Part shown: positions 25,233 to 32,104 of the stretch, in pieces
Layout of the letters: each line of letters opens with the position of its first letter
How positions within the stretch are numbered: position 1 is the first letter of the stretch
DNA from: a virus
Virus record (IMG/VR): IMGVR_UViG_3300049445_000179
Span: 1-42,581 of that record
Length of the DNA: 42,581 nt
Reading direction: 5' to 3' (one strand)
The notes under the pieces: model-generated
Told to the model about the DNA's origin: nothing
Databases searched by the model: none
Seen by the model: the letters and a program-made list of their open reading frames with translations, nothing else
Made by a program: the position numbers and the translations under genes

Positions 25233-26582
25233 CCGTCCGCGCGGGGGCTGGGCGCCGCGCTGGGGCAGCCGCACCACGTTGCTGGGCGTTACTGCCTCCT
25301 GAACCGCCTCGGCCTCCAGGCCGATTAGGGCGCGCGCGGCGGGGGCGCCCTGCATCAGCATGTCAGCCCATGCGCAGGCCACCCGGCGCCGTTCCTCGAT
25401 CAATTCCGCATGGTCATAGACCATCGCAGCGTGGGACACCCCGACGGGCTTGTGTGCCAGCATGGCATCGACCACCGGCTTGTCACGGAAGTTCGCCTCG
25501 ACCATCAGCGTGGCGAACGTGTGGCGCCAGCCGTGCACCGTGTGGATGGGGCCTAGGCCCGCGCGCGCCAGCGACGACGCCATCATGACGTTCAGCACGG
25601 AGCGAGCAGCCTGCCGCTTGCCGGCATACATCGACGGGAAGATGAATTCGTTGCGGGTCAGCGCGCGCGCCGCGGCAAGCACGTCAAGCGCCTGGGGTGA
25701 CAGCGCCACGATGTGGGCCCGCCGCTTGCCCGCCTTGCCCTTCATCCGCTCCGCCGGGATCGTCCAGATGCCGCGCTCACGGTCAATCTCACGCCACTGC
25801 GCGCCAATAGCTTCGAGCTTACGCACGGCGGTCAACGCGATGAACCGATGGCACAACAGCGTATAGGGCGAAGGAGCGCGCCGGCCGGAAGCATCCGCCT
25901 CCATTGCCGCCAGGACAGCGCGGGCCTGATCCATGCTGCGGACGTGCGCGCGATGCTCGCGCCTTTCAGCGCTGTGCGTGGGTAGATCGACCGCGACCTG
26001 GGTGACGGGGTTAAACGGCACCATGCGGTGACGGAGCGCATAATCGAAAATGCCACCGAGATATTGCTTGACGCAGGTCGCCGTGGCGGGCGCGCGTCGA
26101 TAGAGGGCGAAGATCAGCGCCTCGACGTTCTCCATCGTGACATCGGCCACCGGCAGGTCGCCCAGCTTCGGATAGACGAACCGGGCGAGGCGAGAGCGCA
26201 TGGCCGCATCGTGGTCATCGGTCCATTCCGTCCTGATCCGCGCGCGTTCGGCCCATAGCTCGGCGATTGCGCGCAGCGTGTTCGCCTCGCCGGCCAGCCG
26301 GGAGGTGACGACCTCGCGCCGGATCGACTTCGGGTTGCTGCCTTGGCGGACCTGCTCGCGGATTGCCGCTCTGGCAACCTGGGCGTCCACGATCGACATC
26401 TCGGGGAAGCGTCCCAGCACGACGGTCGTCTCGGCACCGCCGCGGGGCTGATACTTGCAGCGCCAGGACTTGGTGCCGTTGGGCGTCACCCAGAGGAACA
26501 GGCCTTCGCCGAACCGAAGCGCGATCGGCTTGCCGGTGGCCTTCGCTGCCTTGGCCTCGGCGAACGTGGCGTGGCGTTGCAT
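25221..26582 (-). CDS. int: tyrosine recombinase integrase
   Basis: A 453-residue phage integrase that recombines attP with a chromosomal attB. The N-terminal arm-binding domain has the familiar GEGLFLWVTPNGTKSWRCKY (about residues 26-44). A core-binding SAM-like domain spans roughly 100-200. Catalytic residues are visible: Arg254 (ALTAVRKLEAI), His350-xx-Arg353 (HGWRHTFATLM), His377 (LAHKP) and Tyr389 (MVYDHAEL). The start at 26582 (MQRHATFAEAK) was chosen because the family begins close to this motif. A start 23 codons upstream (26651) would run into repeats and an operator. Confidence 0.95.
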   Translation of the reverse strand: MQRHATFAEAKAAKATGKPIALRFGEGLFLWVTPNGTKSWRCKYQPRGGAETTVVLGRFPEMSIVDAQVARAAIREQVRQGSNPKSIRREVVTSRLAGEANTLRAIAELWAERARIRTEWTDDHDAAMRSRLARFVYPKLGDLPVADVTMENVEALIFALYRRAPATATCVKQYLGGIFDYALRHRMVPFNPVTQVAVDLPTHSAERREHRAHVRSMDQARAVLAAMEADASGRRAPSPYTLLCHRFIALTAVRKLEAIGAQWREIDRERGIWTIPAERMKGKAGKRRAHIVALSPQALDVLAAARALTRNEFIFPSMYAGKRQAARSVLNVMMASSLARAGLGPIHTVHGWRHTFATLMVEANFRDKPVVDAMLAHKPVGVSHAAMVYDHAELIEERRRVACAWADMLMQGAPAARALIGLEAEAVQEAVTPSNVVRLPQRGAQPPRGRVAV

Positions 26583-26602
26583 CGTGGTTATTCTCCCGTT
26601 TT

Positions 26603-26636
26603 GGTACCCGGAAAATACCCGGTGACTCCGGGTACC
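26603..26636. repeat. inverted repeat GGTACCCGG / CCGGGTACC
   Basis: Perfect 9-bp arms at 26603-26611 and 26628-26636, with a further TACCCGG copy between them. It lies about 20 bases upstream of the integrase start, so it could be an integrase arm site, an Xis site or an operator for int. Confidence 0.6.
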
Positions 26637-26643
26637 AGGGCAC

Positions 26644-26660
26644 ATTGCCATAACGGCAAC
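26644..26660. promoter_or_regulatory. operator-like palindrome upstream of int
   Basis: ATTGCC-ATAAC-GGCAAC, one mismatch from the GTTGCC-N5-GGCAAC consensus. It is centred about 70 bases upstream of the chosen integrase start and would place int under control of the same repressor. Confidence 0.6.
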
Positions 26661-26734
26661 CTAACCCTTATGTCCGGAAACCCTTGGAAAATCAACGTTT
26701 CTTCCATACGGGTTAGGACACGTTATCCCCCCTC

Positions 26735-26753
26735 ATGTTGTGCGGGACAACAT
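26735..26753. repeat. perfect palindrome ATGTTGT-N5-ACAACAT
   Basis: Seven-base perfect arms around GCGGG, in the middle of the attP candidate region. It differs from the repressor-type palindrome and is a candidate core or accessory-protein site. Confidence 0.6.
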
Positions 26754-26780
26754 CTTTCCACACCTTAACCCGTTGTAATG

Positions 26781-26797
26781 GTTGCCATTTTGGCAAC
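26781..26797. promoter_or_regulatory. operator-like palindrome in the attP region
   Basis: GTTGCC-ATTTT-GGCAAC, an exact consensus match with an AT-rich spacer. It lies about 200 bases upstream of int and 67 bases after the end of the leftward early operon. Confidence 0.65.
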
Positions 26798-26863
26798 TCG
26801 ACGTCAGGCAATACCCGGTTGATACCCGGCGACTACAACGCTGCTATGCTGACGCGATGGGGT

Positions 26864-27250
26864 TTAGAGCGATGACTTGTTGGCTCCGCCGGGAACATGC
26901 TCGCGGGCAACATCCTCGGTCACTTCCTGGCGAAGGTCCGGAAATCGCAACAGAGAACGCAACCAATCGCTCAGTAACCGCGCATCCTCGCGGGTCAAGG
27001 TGAAATCCACGCCCCACATTTCAGCAGCGGCGCGAGCCTTCTGCTCGTCAGTGGCCGATACACGGATATGGGGGGAAAGCGATACGCTAATGGGAGTTTT
27101 CCACATTGACGCATCCGCCCGCGAAATCGTCCATGACACCTTCAATTCAAGCGACTCTGCGCAAGTGCCCTCAACGGTCAACGTCATTGTCGGCTCACCC
27201 ACTCCGGGGATGAATTTCTGCTCCCAACTGTCCTCTGGCGCCGGTCCCAT
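26864..27250 (-). CDS. hypothetical protein, last gene of leftward operon
   Basis: A 128-residue protein starting MGPAPEDSWEQKFIPGVGEP. Beta segments (TMTLTVEGTCAESLELKVSWTI, TPISVSLSPHIRVSA) precede a helical end (EDARLLSDWLRSLLRFPDLRQE). The ATG overlaps the upstream stop (TGATG), which decides the start against longer frames. Not recognised. Confidence 0.6.
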   Translation of the reverse strand: MGPAPEDSWEQKFIPGVGEPTMTLTVEGTCAESLELKVSWTISRADASMWKTPISVSLSPHIRVSATDEQKARAAAEMWGVDFTLTREDARLLSDWLRSLLRFPDLRQEVTEDVAREHVPGGANKSSL

Positions 27251-27558
27251 CAGTGCACCGTATGCCGACCCGGCATATGGACGAGCGCCTCGACCAGCGC
27301 GCTGCCGAGCAACGAGGTTGCTCGATCGTCGCCGAGTTCTGGCACGGCGCACACCATCGCCGCCAACGAACGCAACACCGCCTCGGCCTGCTTGGTCGTC
27401 AGGATCACCCGGAAGTCGCGATCGGTCAGCAGGATCACGTAATGGCCCTGCGCGGTATGTCCGAGCTCGACCATCAAGGTGTCTACCTCCGCGTCGTGCA
27501 GACGACCGAATAGCTCCGCGACTGCCCTGGAGCCGCTGTAGCCGGTGAACGTTCTCAT
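27250..27558 (-). CDS. hypothetical protein of the leftward operon
   Basis: A 102-residue protein starting MRTFTGYSGSRAVAELFGRL. It continues with HYVILLTDRDFRVILTTKQAEAVLRSL, a strand-strand-helix pattern. The start overlaps the end of the preceding gene by four bases and its stop overlaps the next start. No family was recognised. Confidence 0.6.
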   Translation of the reverse strand: MRTFTGYSGSRAVAELFGRLHDAEVDTLMVELGHTAQGHYVILLTDRDFRVILTTKQAEAVLRSLAAMVCAVPELGDDRATSLLGSALVEALVHMPGRHTVH

Positions 27559-27878
27559 CGATCGTCGAACCAACCGAATTTCGCCACCTCGTTCTCGACC
27601 GCATCCCAAGCCTCCTGAAGCAGGCCATACGCCTCGATGCGATATTCGGCGCGCCCCGTCACCTTGCCGGATGCTTCGTCGTACTCTTCGCGTTCCACCG
27701 TCACATTGTAGCGTGTCGACATCGGTCCCTTCCCTTTCGCTCGCGCGGGCTTGCTTCGCCTTCGTTTGTAGGCTTTGCGTGCAGCAAGCCTGCGGCGTTC
27801 GGCACAGTCGGAACAATATGAGGCCGTCCCATGCCGTAGTGTTGGCTGTCGGCAGTCTAGGCATAGGCGCAAAGACAC
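27555..27878 (-). CDS. small zinc-ribbon protein
   Basis: About 107 residues from a GTG at 27878, seven bases after the upstream stop. The N-terminus has two Cys pairs (LCLDCRQ and YCSDCAERRR), then a very basic stretch (ARKAYKRRRSKPARAKGKGP), which suggests a nucleic-acid-binding zinc ribbon. The C-terminal part (STRYNVTVEREEYDEASGKV, ending EVAKFGWFDDR) is a separate acidic domain that has its own in-frame ATG, so a shorter product is possible. Function unknown. Confidence 0.55.
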   Translation of the reverse strand: MSLRLCLDCRQPTLRHGTASYCSDCAERRRLAARKAYKRRRSKPARAKGKGPMSTRYNVTVEREEYDEASGKVTGRAEYRIEAYGLLQEAWDAVENEVAKFGWFDDR

Positions 27879-27885
27879 CGCCGTC

Positions 27886-28338
27886 TCATGGCACCTTCCG
27901 CTCGCGCAATTCGGCAAGTGCTTTGCGATGCATTAGCCGTGCGTCCTGTGCCGACTTTAGCGGCGAGGTTCCGATCCCGACCATGATGCTCGGAGGACGC
28001 GGTATCTCCTGATCGAGCGGTCGCCAAAGGTGCAGCGTATAAGGGTGAGCGTTGACATGATCGGACGGCGGAACGTGAAGCTGCATGGCGGTTTCGTCGT
28101 CGCGAAAGAATAGCCGCTTGACCTGCTCCATCTCCGTCCAGTTCGGGCAACGGTTACGCCGTGAGACCGAGACATGATCCCAGCCCTCGCCGTTGCTCGC
28201 GATCACCACCAAGTCGCCGCCGTCGATCGACGATCGGACCCTGAAGGCGCCGCAGGTATCATCGCCCTCCCAGCCATAGAATTCGACGACCTCGCGCCCA
28301 CGTAACCGATGCGCGTCAAGCAGTCTCAGATCACGCAT
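27886..28338 (-). CDS. DUF7694-type phage protein
   Basis: A 150-residue protein. The central stretch WDHVSVSRRNRCPNWTEMEQ, VKRLFFRDDETAMQLHVPPS, DHVNAHPYTLHLWRPLDQE and IPRPPSIMVG is a widely conserved phage/prophage early-region signature that I associate with DUF7694. No biochemical role is known to me. It overlaps the upstream gene by eight bases in a tight operon. Confidence 0.7.
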   Translation of the reverse strand: MRDLRLLDAHRLRGREVVEFYGWEGDDTCGAFRVRSSIDGGDLVVIASNGEGWDHVSVSRRNRCPNWTEMEQVKRLFFRDDETAMQLHVPPSDHVNAHPYTLHLWRPLDQEIPRPPSIMVGIGTSPLKSAQDARLMHRKALAELRERKVP

Positions 28339-28582
28339 TGCGCTTCCTCCTAGGCACCGACGCCTTGCCGGTTTTGCGCTGGCTACGTGGCGTGCGGCAT
28401 GCGACCGCTACGGTTGACCGCTCCGGCGCCGCAAGCCAGCCACGGGCCTCCGCGCAGGCGCGGCACCATGCCTGGGCCCTAGCACCGCGGTCGACCAGGA
28501 CATGACCCGGCGCGTAGCTCGCCTCGCCGCCCGGAGCGAACGCCATCGCCTTGCGGCCGCAGGCGCAGCGCTGGAGCGTCAC
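28331..28582 (-). CDS. small Cys-rich hypothetical protein
   Basis: An 83-residue protein from a GTG overlapping the stop of the micro-gene upstream (GTGA). Cys residues (RCACGRK, WCRACAEARGW) form two CxC/CxxC knuckles, suggesting a zinc ribbon. The C-terminus is strongly basic (SQRKTGKASVPRRKRNA). Probably nucleic-acid binding; family unknown. Confidence 0.55.
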   Translation of the reverse strand: MTLQRCACGRKAMAFAPGGEASYAPGHVLVDRGARAQAWCRACAEARGWLAAPERSTVAVACRTPRSQRKTGKASVPRRKRNA

Positions 28583-28653
28583 AGCACCAGCACGATCAGG
28601 CCGAACGCGATCCAGATCGTCCCGAGCAACGCAACCAAGCCGAGCAGCCGCAC
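28579..28653 (-). CDS. 24-residue transmembrane micro-protein
   Basis: GTG at 28653 to TGA at 28579 encodes VRLLGLVALLGTIWIAFGLI followed by VLVL, essentially one membrane helix with a basic N-terminus. It starts two bases after the stop of the upstream gene and its TGA overlaps the GTG of the next gene, so it fits exactly between its neighbours as a coupled gene would. This spacing is the main argument that it is real. No known family. Confidence 0.5.
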   Translation of the reverse strand: MRLLGLVALLGTIWIAFGLIVLVL

Positions 28654-28655
28654 GG

Positions 28656-28865
28656 TCAGCTATCCTTTGCCATCGGATACATCATATCGGCGACAAGCTG
28701 TGCGGCTCTGCTAGTCAGAAACGGCTTGTCGCAGCACGGGCACCTGTCCAGCGGCAACCGCTCGCCGGCCGGCATGATGACGAGGCCGTCGATCCCGGGG
28801 AGGATCGCCAGACCGTCGCTGCGCTTATTCTCGGTCCATCGTGTCTGTTCAAGCTGTGTGGCCAT
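28656..28865 (-). CDS. small hypothetical protein with Cys pair
   Basis: A 69-residue protein starting MATQLEQTRWTENKRSDGLA. It contains RCPCCDKPFLTSRAAQL, a CPxC-like knuckle followed by a helix, which recalls a half zinc ribbon. It overlaps the upstream gene by 17 bases. Not recognised. Confidence 0.5.
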   Translation of the reverse strand: MATQLEQTRWTENKRSDGLAILPGIDGLVIMPAGERLPLDRCPCCDKPFLTSRAAQLVADMMYPMAKDS

Positions 28866-29043
28866 TGTGCTCCTCCAGGTATTTTAAGATTGCCTCCATC
28901 ACGTCCCACTGCCGGTCGATCTGGTTGCGCTTGTTGCGGCCGGCATCGGCCTTCCATTTGGGATACAGCGTCGCGCGCATCCGCAGTTCGCGGCGCACCT
29001 CCTCAATCATGTCCTGCAGCGTGATGGGCAACAGGTCGGGCAT
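28849..29043 (-). CDS. small helical hypothetical protein
   Basis: A 64-residue protein starting MPDLLPITLQDMIEEVRREL. It is almost all helix (LRMRATLYPKWKADAGRNKR, QWDVMEAILKYLEEHN). Small early phage proteins of this form, with a YPKW motif, are frequent but have no known role. The stop of the excisionase-like gene overlaps its start. Confidence 0.6.
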   Translation of the reverse strand: MPDLLPITLQDMIEEVRRELRMRATLYPKWKADAGRNKRNQIDRQWDVMEAILKYLEEHNGHTA

Positions 29044-29288
29044 TACCGCTTGCGCCCCTTGCGCGCGGGCTGGACCTGCTGTCGCTCCGCGTGCTGCTCA
29101 ACCCAGTGATTGAAGTCCGCCACCCGCCAGCGCGTCAGCCGGCCGAGCCGCAAGGGCGGCAGGAACCGCCCGTCGCCCGACATCACCCACACGGTTTTCT
29201 CGCTGACGCCCAAGCGATCGCTGACCTGCTTCACGTCGAGCAAGCGCTCGATGTCATCTTCCTCGACGTGGCGGGCCTCGATCTGCAT
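29043..29288 (-). CDS. AlpA/excisionase-like HTH protein
   Basis: An 81-residue protein. Residues 12-62 form a winged-helix DNA-binding module of the MerR/AlpA/Xis type: ERLLDVKQVSDRLGVSEKTV, then PPLRLGRLTRWRVADFNHWV. Such proteins act as recombination directionality factors or as small regulators. Its location in the leftward operon ahead of int suggests it favours excision by bending attP. It could alternatively regulate early genes. The start overlaps the upstream stop by one base. Confidence 0.75.
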   Translation of the reverse strand: MQIEARHVEEDDIERLLDVKQVSDRLGVSEKTVWVMSGDGRFLPPLRLGRLTRWRVADFNHWVEQHAERQQVQPARKGRKR

Positions 29289-29512
29289 CAGGCAGCCGAC
29301 GCAGCGCGTTGCGCGTGCAGCGGCGGCATCTGTGACACTTCCTCGATGTCGAGTTGCTGCGGGTTGCGCGCGTCATCATCACCGGCCGGCATAGCTTCGA
29401 TCCGCGCGCCCCAATATGCCAGCACGCGTCGGCGGCCGCCGACTGACAGGACGGCGAGATCGCGTAGACCGCGCCGCATGATCTCCATCTCGTGGTCGGG
29501 TTTGTGCTTCAT
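29288..29512 (-). CDS. small hypothetical protein
   Basis: A 74-residue charged protein starting MKHKPDHEMEIMRRGLRDLA. One helix (GGRRRVLAYWGARIEAMPAG) is followed by a disordered end. It overlaps recT by four bases and the HTH gene by one, so it is part of the same co-translated run. No family recognised. Confidence 0.55.
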   Translation of the reverse strand: MKHKPDHEMEIMRRGLRDLAVLSVGGRRRVLAYWGARIEAMPAGDDDARNPQQLDIEEVSQMPPLHAQRAASAA

Positions 29513-30717
29513 TGTGTCGTGCCTCCCTTGAGTACTGCCTTGCGCAGCGCGATGGCCTCGTTGATGCGATCCATGTCAGGCGGGAACAGATCGCGCGTTT
29601 TGACCTTCCACGACGCGCTGACAGTCAGCGTGTCGAGTTCGTCGGCGTTCATCGCCTCGATCTCGGCGAGCAGTTCGCGGATCGGATCATCCGGCCAGTC
29701 GTCGTCGCTCGGCGGCGGTGGATCATCCCCGATCGGCACCTTCGGCTCGACGACGCGCTCGTGGGCTTCGCGTAGCCAGTCATTGATATTCTGGCGGATC
29801 AGCGCCGGGGCTTTTTCCAGCGCCTTCCGCACCCGCGCATGGCTCGCGATCTCATGGAATGCTGCTTCGGTCGCTACGCCCGCCAGGAGCGTCTGGACGT
29901 TCTTGATCCAACGTGAGGCATTCTGCTCCTCAAGCAGCGCGCGACCGGGCGTAGCGTCGCCAGGGGGCGACGGCGGATAGACTTGATCAGCCTGCCGGTC
30001 GCGGTCGGTGGGCGTCGACTCTTCGTGGTCAACGCGGTGCTCGATCGTAACGCCGCCCGCCTCGATCTCTCGCCCTTCCATCTCCTCGGCGGCGTATTCG
30101 TTTACATCCTCGGGGAAGCCCAGGCGCAGCGATGCCGCCAACGCGCATTTATGCAACTGACCGCGTGGCCGCTTCTCCCACATATTGTTAGGAAGCTCGG
30201 AGCGAAATGCCTGCCGGCCATACGCCTCCATCCAATAGACCGGCTGGGAGAATGACCTCCGTTCGCCACCGACTTGCCGCCAGACTTTGACGGAACACCA
30301 CTCCCGGAAGGTCACGGTTGTGCTGACCGGCTGCCCCTCGCGATCCGTCCCCTTGAACGTGTGAGTCTCCTCAGGCCCCCACTCCGGTTCATCGACGCCC
30401 GCGAACGCCTTGGAGCGAGCTGCGGTGGTCAGCAGTTCGTTGATCCCCGGCCAGACGGTCTCAACCTCCCGACGCAGCGAGCTATTGTAAACCGGAACGA
30501 TGTGCACGGGTCGCTTGAACGGGTCCAAGTGCCGCGCTGCACAATAGGACACCGCGAGCATGATCGACTCCGCTGACTTCGCCGCCGGCCAAATCGTCTC
30601 GCAGAGAACGCGCCAGCTTTGCGCGGTGCCGTGGTAATTCGGCGGCGGAAGCAACCGCAGAGCAACCGCGGTTGAATCCTGCTGTCTCGCCGCTGGCCTT
30701 GCTTGCTGCGCCATCAT
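29509..30717 (-). CDS. RecT/Bet single-strand annealing protein
   Basis: A 402-residue recombinase. The Bet/RecT signature is visible early: MLAVSYCAARHLDPFKRPVH, then IVPVYNSSLRREVETVWPGI, then NELLTTAARSKAFAGVDEPE. These proteins anneal complementary single strands during phage recombination. The C-terminal 150 residues are acidic and Pro rich, as often in larger members. A strong ribosome binding site (GGAGGA) precedes the ATG, and the start overlaps the Gp157-type gene. No YqaJ-type exonuclease gene lies beside it. Confidence 0.9.
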   Translation of the reverse strand: MMAQQARPAARQQDSTAVALRLLPPPNYHGTAQSWRVLCETIWPAAKSAESIMLAVSYCAARHLDPFKRPVHIVPVYNSSLRREVETVWPGINELLTTAARSKAFAGVDEPEWGPEETHTFKGTDREGQPVSTTVTFREWCSVKVWRQVGGERRSFSQPVYWMEAYGRQAFRSELPNNMWEKRPRGQLHKCALAASLRLGFPEDVNEYAAEEMEGREIEAGGVTIEHRVDHEESTPTDRDRQADQVYPPSPPGDATPGRALLEEQNASRWIKNVQTLLAGVATEAAFHEIASHARVRKALEKAPALIRQNINDWLREAHERVVEPKVPIGDDPPPPSDDDWPDDPIRELLAEIEAMNADELDTLTVSASWKVKTRDLFPPDMDRINEAIALRKAVLKGGTTQ

Positions 30718-31292
30718 TCCTCCGTTGTCTCGGGGTCCGTCGTCTCATCGGCAATTGCACGCGGGCGATACAGGGCGACGCTCGGTGTGCCGTTTGACAA
30801 CACTGCGCCCTCGATCACGACGCCTTGCTTCAGGTCGGCCAGTATCTTCGTCCCATCGGGTTTGCGGGTGATCCGGATATATTCATCCGGCAACGCCTCC
30901 TCATCGATGATCACAGCTGACGGCACGCCGGCCCGCAGCGTGACCGTGCCGAACGGCGCGGCGAAGCTGGGACGCTCCAGCGCCACCATCACTTGTAACA
31001 ATTCCTCGCGCAGCCATGCCGCACGGTTGGCGTAGCGGCGCTGGCGGGCTTGCAGGAGTCCGACCAGCGTTTTCGCCTCTTGCTGGCGTGCCTCGGCGAA
31101 CACCAGGGCGCGCACGATGCGTCGCAGCAATTCATCCGGACTCAAAATAGAGGGGTCGGCATCAAACGCAGACGCTATGGGTTGTTCGTCGATGGTCAAC
31201 TCATCGTCGGTTGCTATGGCCGCCTGGGCACGCTGCCATGCAGCAACGCAGCGTTCGATGGTGCTCGGCCCAGGGGATCGAATATCTGACAT
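30714..31292 (-). CDS. Siphovirus Gp157 family protein
   Basis: A 192-residue protein. The middle is a long coiled coil (ALVFAEARQQEAKTLVGLL to RRYANRAAWLREELLQVMV), and it is followed by the family's conserved end: FGTVTLRAGVPSAVIIDEEA, LPDEYIRITRKPDGTKI and ADLKQGVVIEGAVLSNG. Gp157 proteins are regularly encoded beside annealing recombinases, and a role in recombination or resistance has been suggested. It is the first gene of the leftward operon; a palindromic operator lies 54 bases upstream. Confidence 0.88.
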   Translation of the reverse strand: MSDIRSPGPSTIERCVAAWQRAQAAIATDDELTIDEQPIASAFDADPSILSPDELLRRIVRALVFAEARQQEAKTLVGLLQARQRRYANRAAWLREELLQVMVALERPSFAAPFGTVTLRAGVPSAVIIDEEALPDEYIRITRKPDGTKILADLKQGVVIEGAVLSNGTPSVALYRPRAIADETTDPETTEE

Positions 31293-31589
31293 GCGCTGTT
31301 ACCCTTACCGCTGAATCTCAGTGGGCGGGCCACGCTATGCCATAAGTTGCCTTCAAGGCAACACCTATTGTTGCGGCAAACTTGACACGAGTATAGCGCC
31401 GGGAGCACGCTTCCAGACATGCGTCGCCGATTAGGCAACAGTGGCAGCGTACGGTCAGCGACGTTTGCCGGAATTTCTTAGCTATGCCGTGCGTTTGCTA
31501 CACAGGGGATGCAACACACGAGGGAACGATGCCGAACCGGAAACGGGCTACGGTAACGCCCGAACAATCTGCGTCGCACAAGGTTTCGG
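31293..31589. other. leftward promoter region
   Basis: This interval contains the operator palindrome at 31346-31362 and an adjacent GTTGC/GGCAA half-site pair near 31370-31379, and should hold the leftward early promoter. On the - strand, TTGCCT (31361-31356) and CATAGC (31339-31334) are spaced 16 bases apart around the operator, but they match the consensus only loosely. A weak + strand ORF begins at 31529. Nothing else is seen. Confidence 0.5.
31346..31362. promoter_or_regulatory. leftward operator OL-like palindrome
   Basis: GTTGCC-TTCAA-GGCAAC, an exact match to the consensus, lies 54 bases upstream of the Gp157 start on the promoter side. Repressor binding here would shut off the leftward early operon. 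Confidence 0.75.
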
Positions 31590-31744
31590 CTATTTACGCC
31601 GCTTGCGCCCTGGCAAAGATGGCCCGGAAGGCGGATCAGTGGGCGAAAACAGCAGGAAAACATAAGGCGAGTCGCGGAAGGAATGGGCCAACGCCTCCCG
31701 AAGTTCCTGCTTCATGTCGAGGCCCACGCGACCCCGATAAATAA
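31529..31744 (+). CDS. doubtful small protein overlapping the repressor
   Basis: A 71-residue basic protein starting MPNRKRATVTPEQSASHKVS, with a good ribosome binding site (GAGGGAACG). It converges on and overlaps the 3' half of the repressor gene. The first 45 residues look protein-like (SAIYAACALAKMARKADQWA) and the rest is antisense to the repressor. It may be chance; kept only because of the strong initiation signal. Confidence 0.25.
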   Translation: MPNRKRATVTPEQSASHKVSAIYAACALAKMARKADQWAKTAGKHKASRGRNGPTPPEVPASCRGPRDPDK

Positions 31745-31955
31745 AATCCAGCGTGCATCCTGTCGACGCGCAGATCATCGTCATTACATCGATGTTGGGT
31801 TGCGCCGCGCCCTGTTCCCACTTGTTCAGAAGGTGGCGCGTTATCTTCAACGCTCGCGCCCAGTCGGCCTGGGTGTGAGAGAGAACGGCACGCACCATGC
31901 GCAGCCGCGCGCCCACACCTTCCAGGGTTTTCGCGCTAATCGTCCGCTTCGCCAT
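31590..31955 (-). CDS. XRE-family phage repressor (CI-like)
   Basis: About 121 residues from the ATG at 31955 (MAKRTIS); an ATG 13 codons upstream is also possible. Residues 14-70 form a Cro/CI-type helix-turn-helix: VGARLRMVRAVLSHTQADWA, then RALKITRHLLNKWEQGAAQP, with the recognition helix near LKITRHLLNKWE. The rest is short and lacks the Ser-Lys peptidase domain of LexA-like repressors, so RecA-driven self-cleavage is not expected. It is divergent from the Cro-like gene with two operators between them, which supports its role as lysogeny repressor. Confidence 0.8.
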   Translation of the reverse strand: MAKRTISAKTLEGVGARLRMVRAVLSHTQADWARALKITRHLLNKWEQGAAQPNIDVMTMICASTGCTLDFIYRGRVGLDMKQELREALAHSFRDSPYVFLLFSPTDPPSGPSLPGRKRRK

Positions 31956-32000
31956 AGGCCGAGGGTAACGCTTGCGCTTGCGATTCACTACCATGTCGAG

Positions 32001-32017
32001 GTTGCCATTAAGGCAAC
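32001..32017. promoter_or_regulatory. operator near the repressor promoter
   Basis: GTTGCC-ATTAA-GGCAAC, an exact consensus match. On the - strand it overlaps a plausible repressor promoter, TTGCAA (32044-32039) and TAAAGT (32021-32016) spaced by 17 bases. This allows self-control of the repressor. Confidence 0.75.
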
Positions 32018-32053
32018 TTTACAAGGCGTTTTACCGGGTTGCAAACGTTGCGT

Positions 32054-32062
32054 TGGTATAAG
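32054..32062 (+). promoter_or_regulatory. rightward early promoter, extended -10
   Basis: TGGTATAAG matches an extended -10 (TGnTATAAT) with no good -35. Transcription would begin near 32069, so the operator at 32074-32090 would cover the start site. It drives the Cro-like gene and the replication operon. Confidence 0.55.
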
Positions 32063-32073
32063 TTGGCTTGACC

Positions 32074-32090
32074 GTTGCCTTGTAGGCAAC
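32074..32090. promoter_or_regulatory. rightward operator OR-like palindrome
   Basis: GTTGCC-TTGTA-GGCAAC, an exact consensus match just downstream of the extended -10 and 14 bases before the Cro-like ATG. Binding would block rightward early transcription. Confidence 0.75.
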
Positions 32091-32104
32091 TACGATTTTG
32101 CGTC

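Larger units (their letters stand above)
26583..26863. other. integrase upstream region, attP candidate
   Basis: A 281-base non-coding interval between the end of the leftward early operon and int. It is dense with short repeats. Four TACCCGG copies lie at 26605, 26616, 26812 and 26823, and GGTACCCGG/CCGGGTACC inverted at 26603-26636. CCTAACCC lies near 26660, with its inverse GGGTTAGG at 26710. The interval also holds two repressor-type palindromes and the palindrome at 26735-26753. Direct arm-type repeats on both flanks of a core, next to int, are what an attP site looks like. The core itself cannot be identified without the host junctions. Confidence 0.55.

Noticed and set aside
26782-27003. 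+ strand frame opposite the end of the leftward operon
   Set aside because: It starts inside an operator palindrome, has no ribosome binding site and overlaps a better-supported - strand gene.
31484-31528. Extension of the doubtful 31529 frame to an earlier ATG
   Set aside because: The earlier start lacks a ribosome binding site; even the shorter form is weak.
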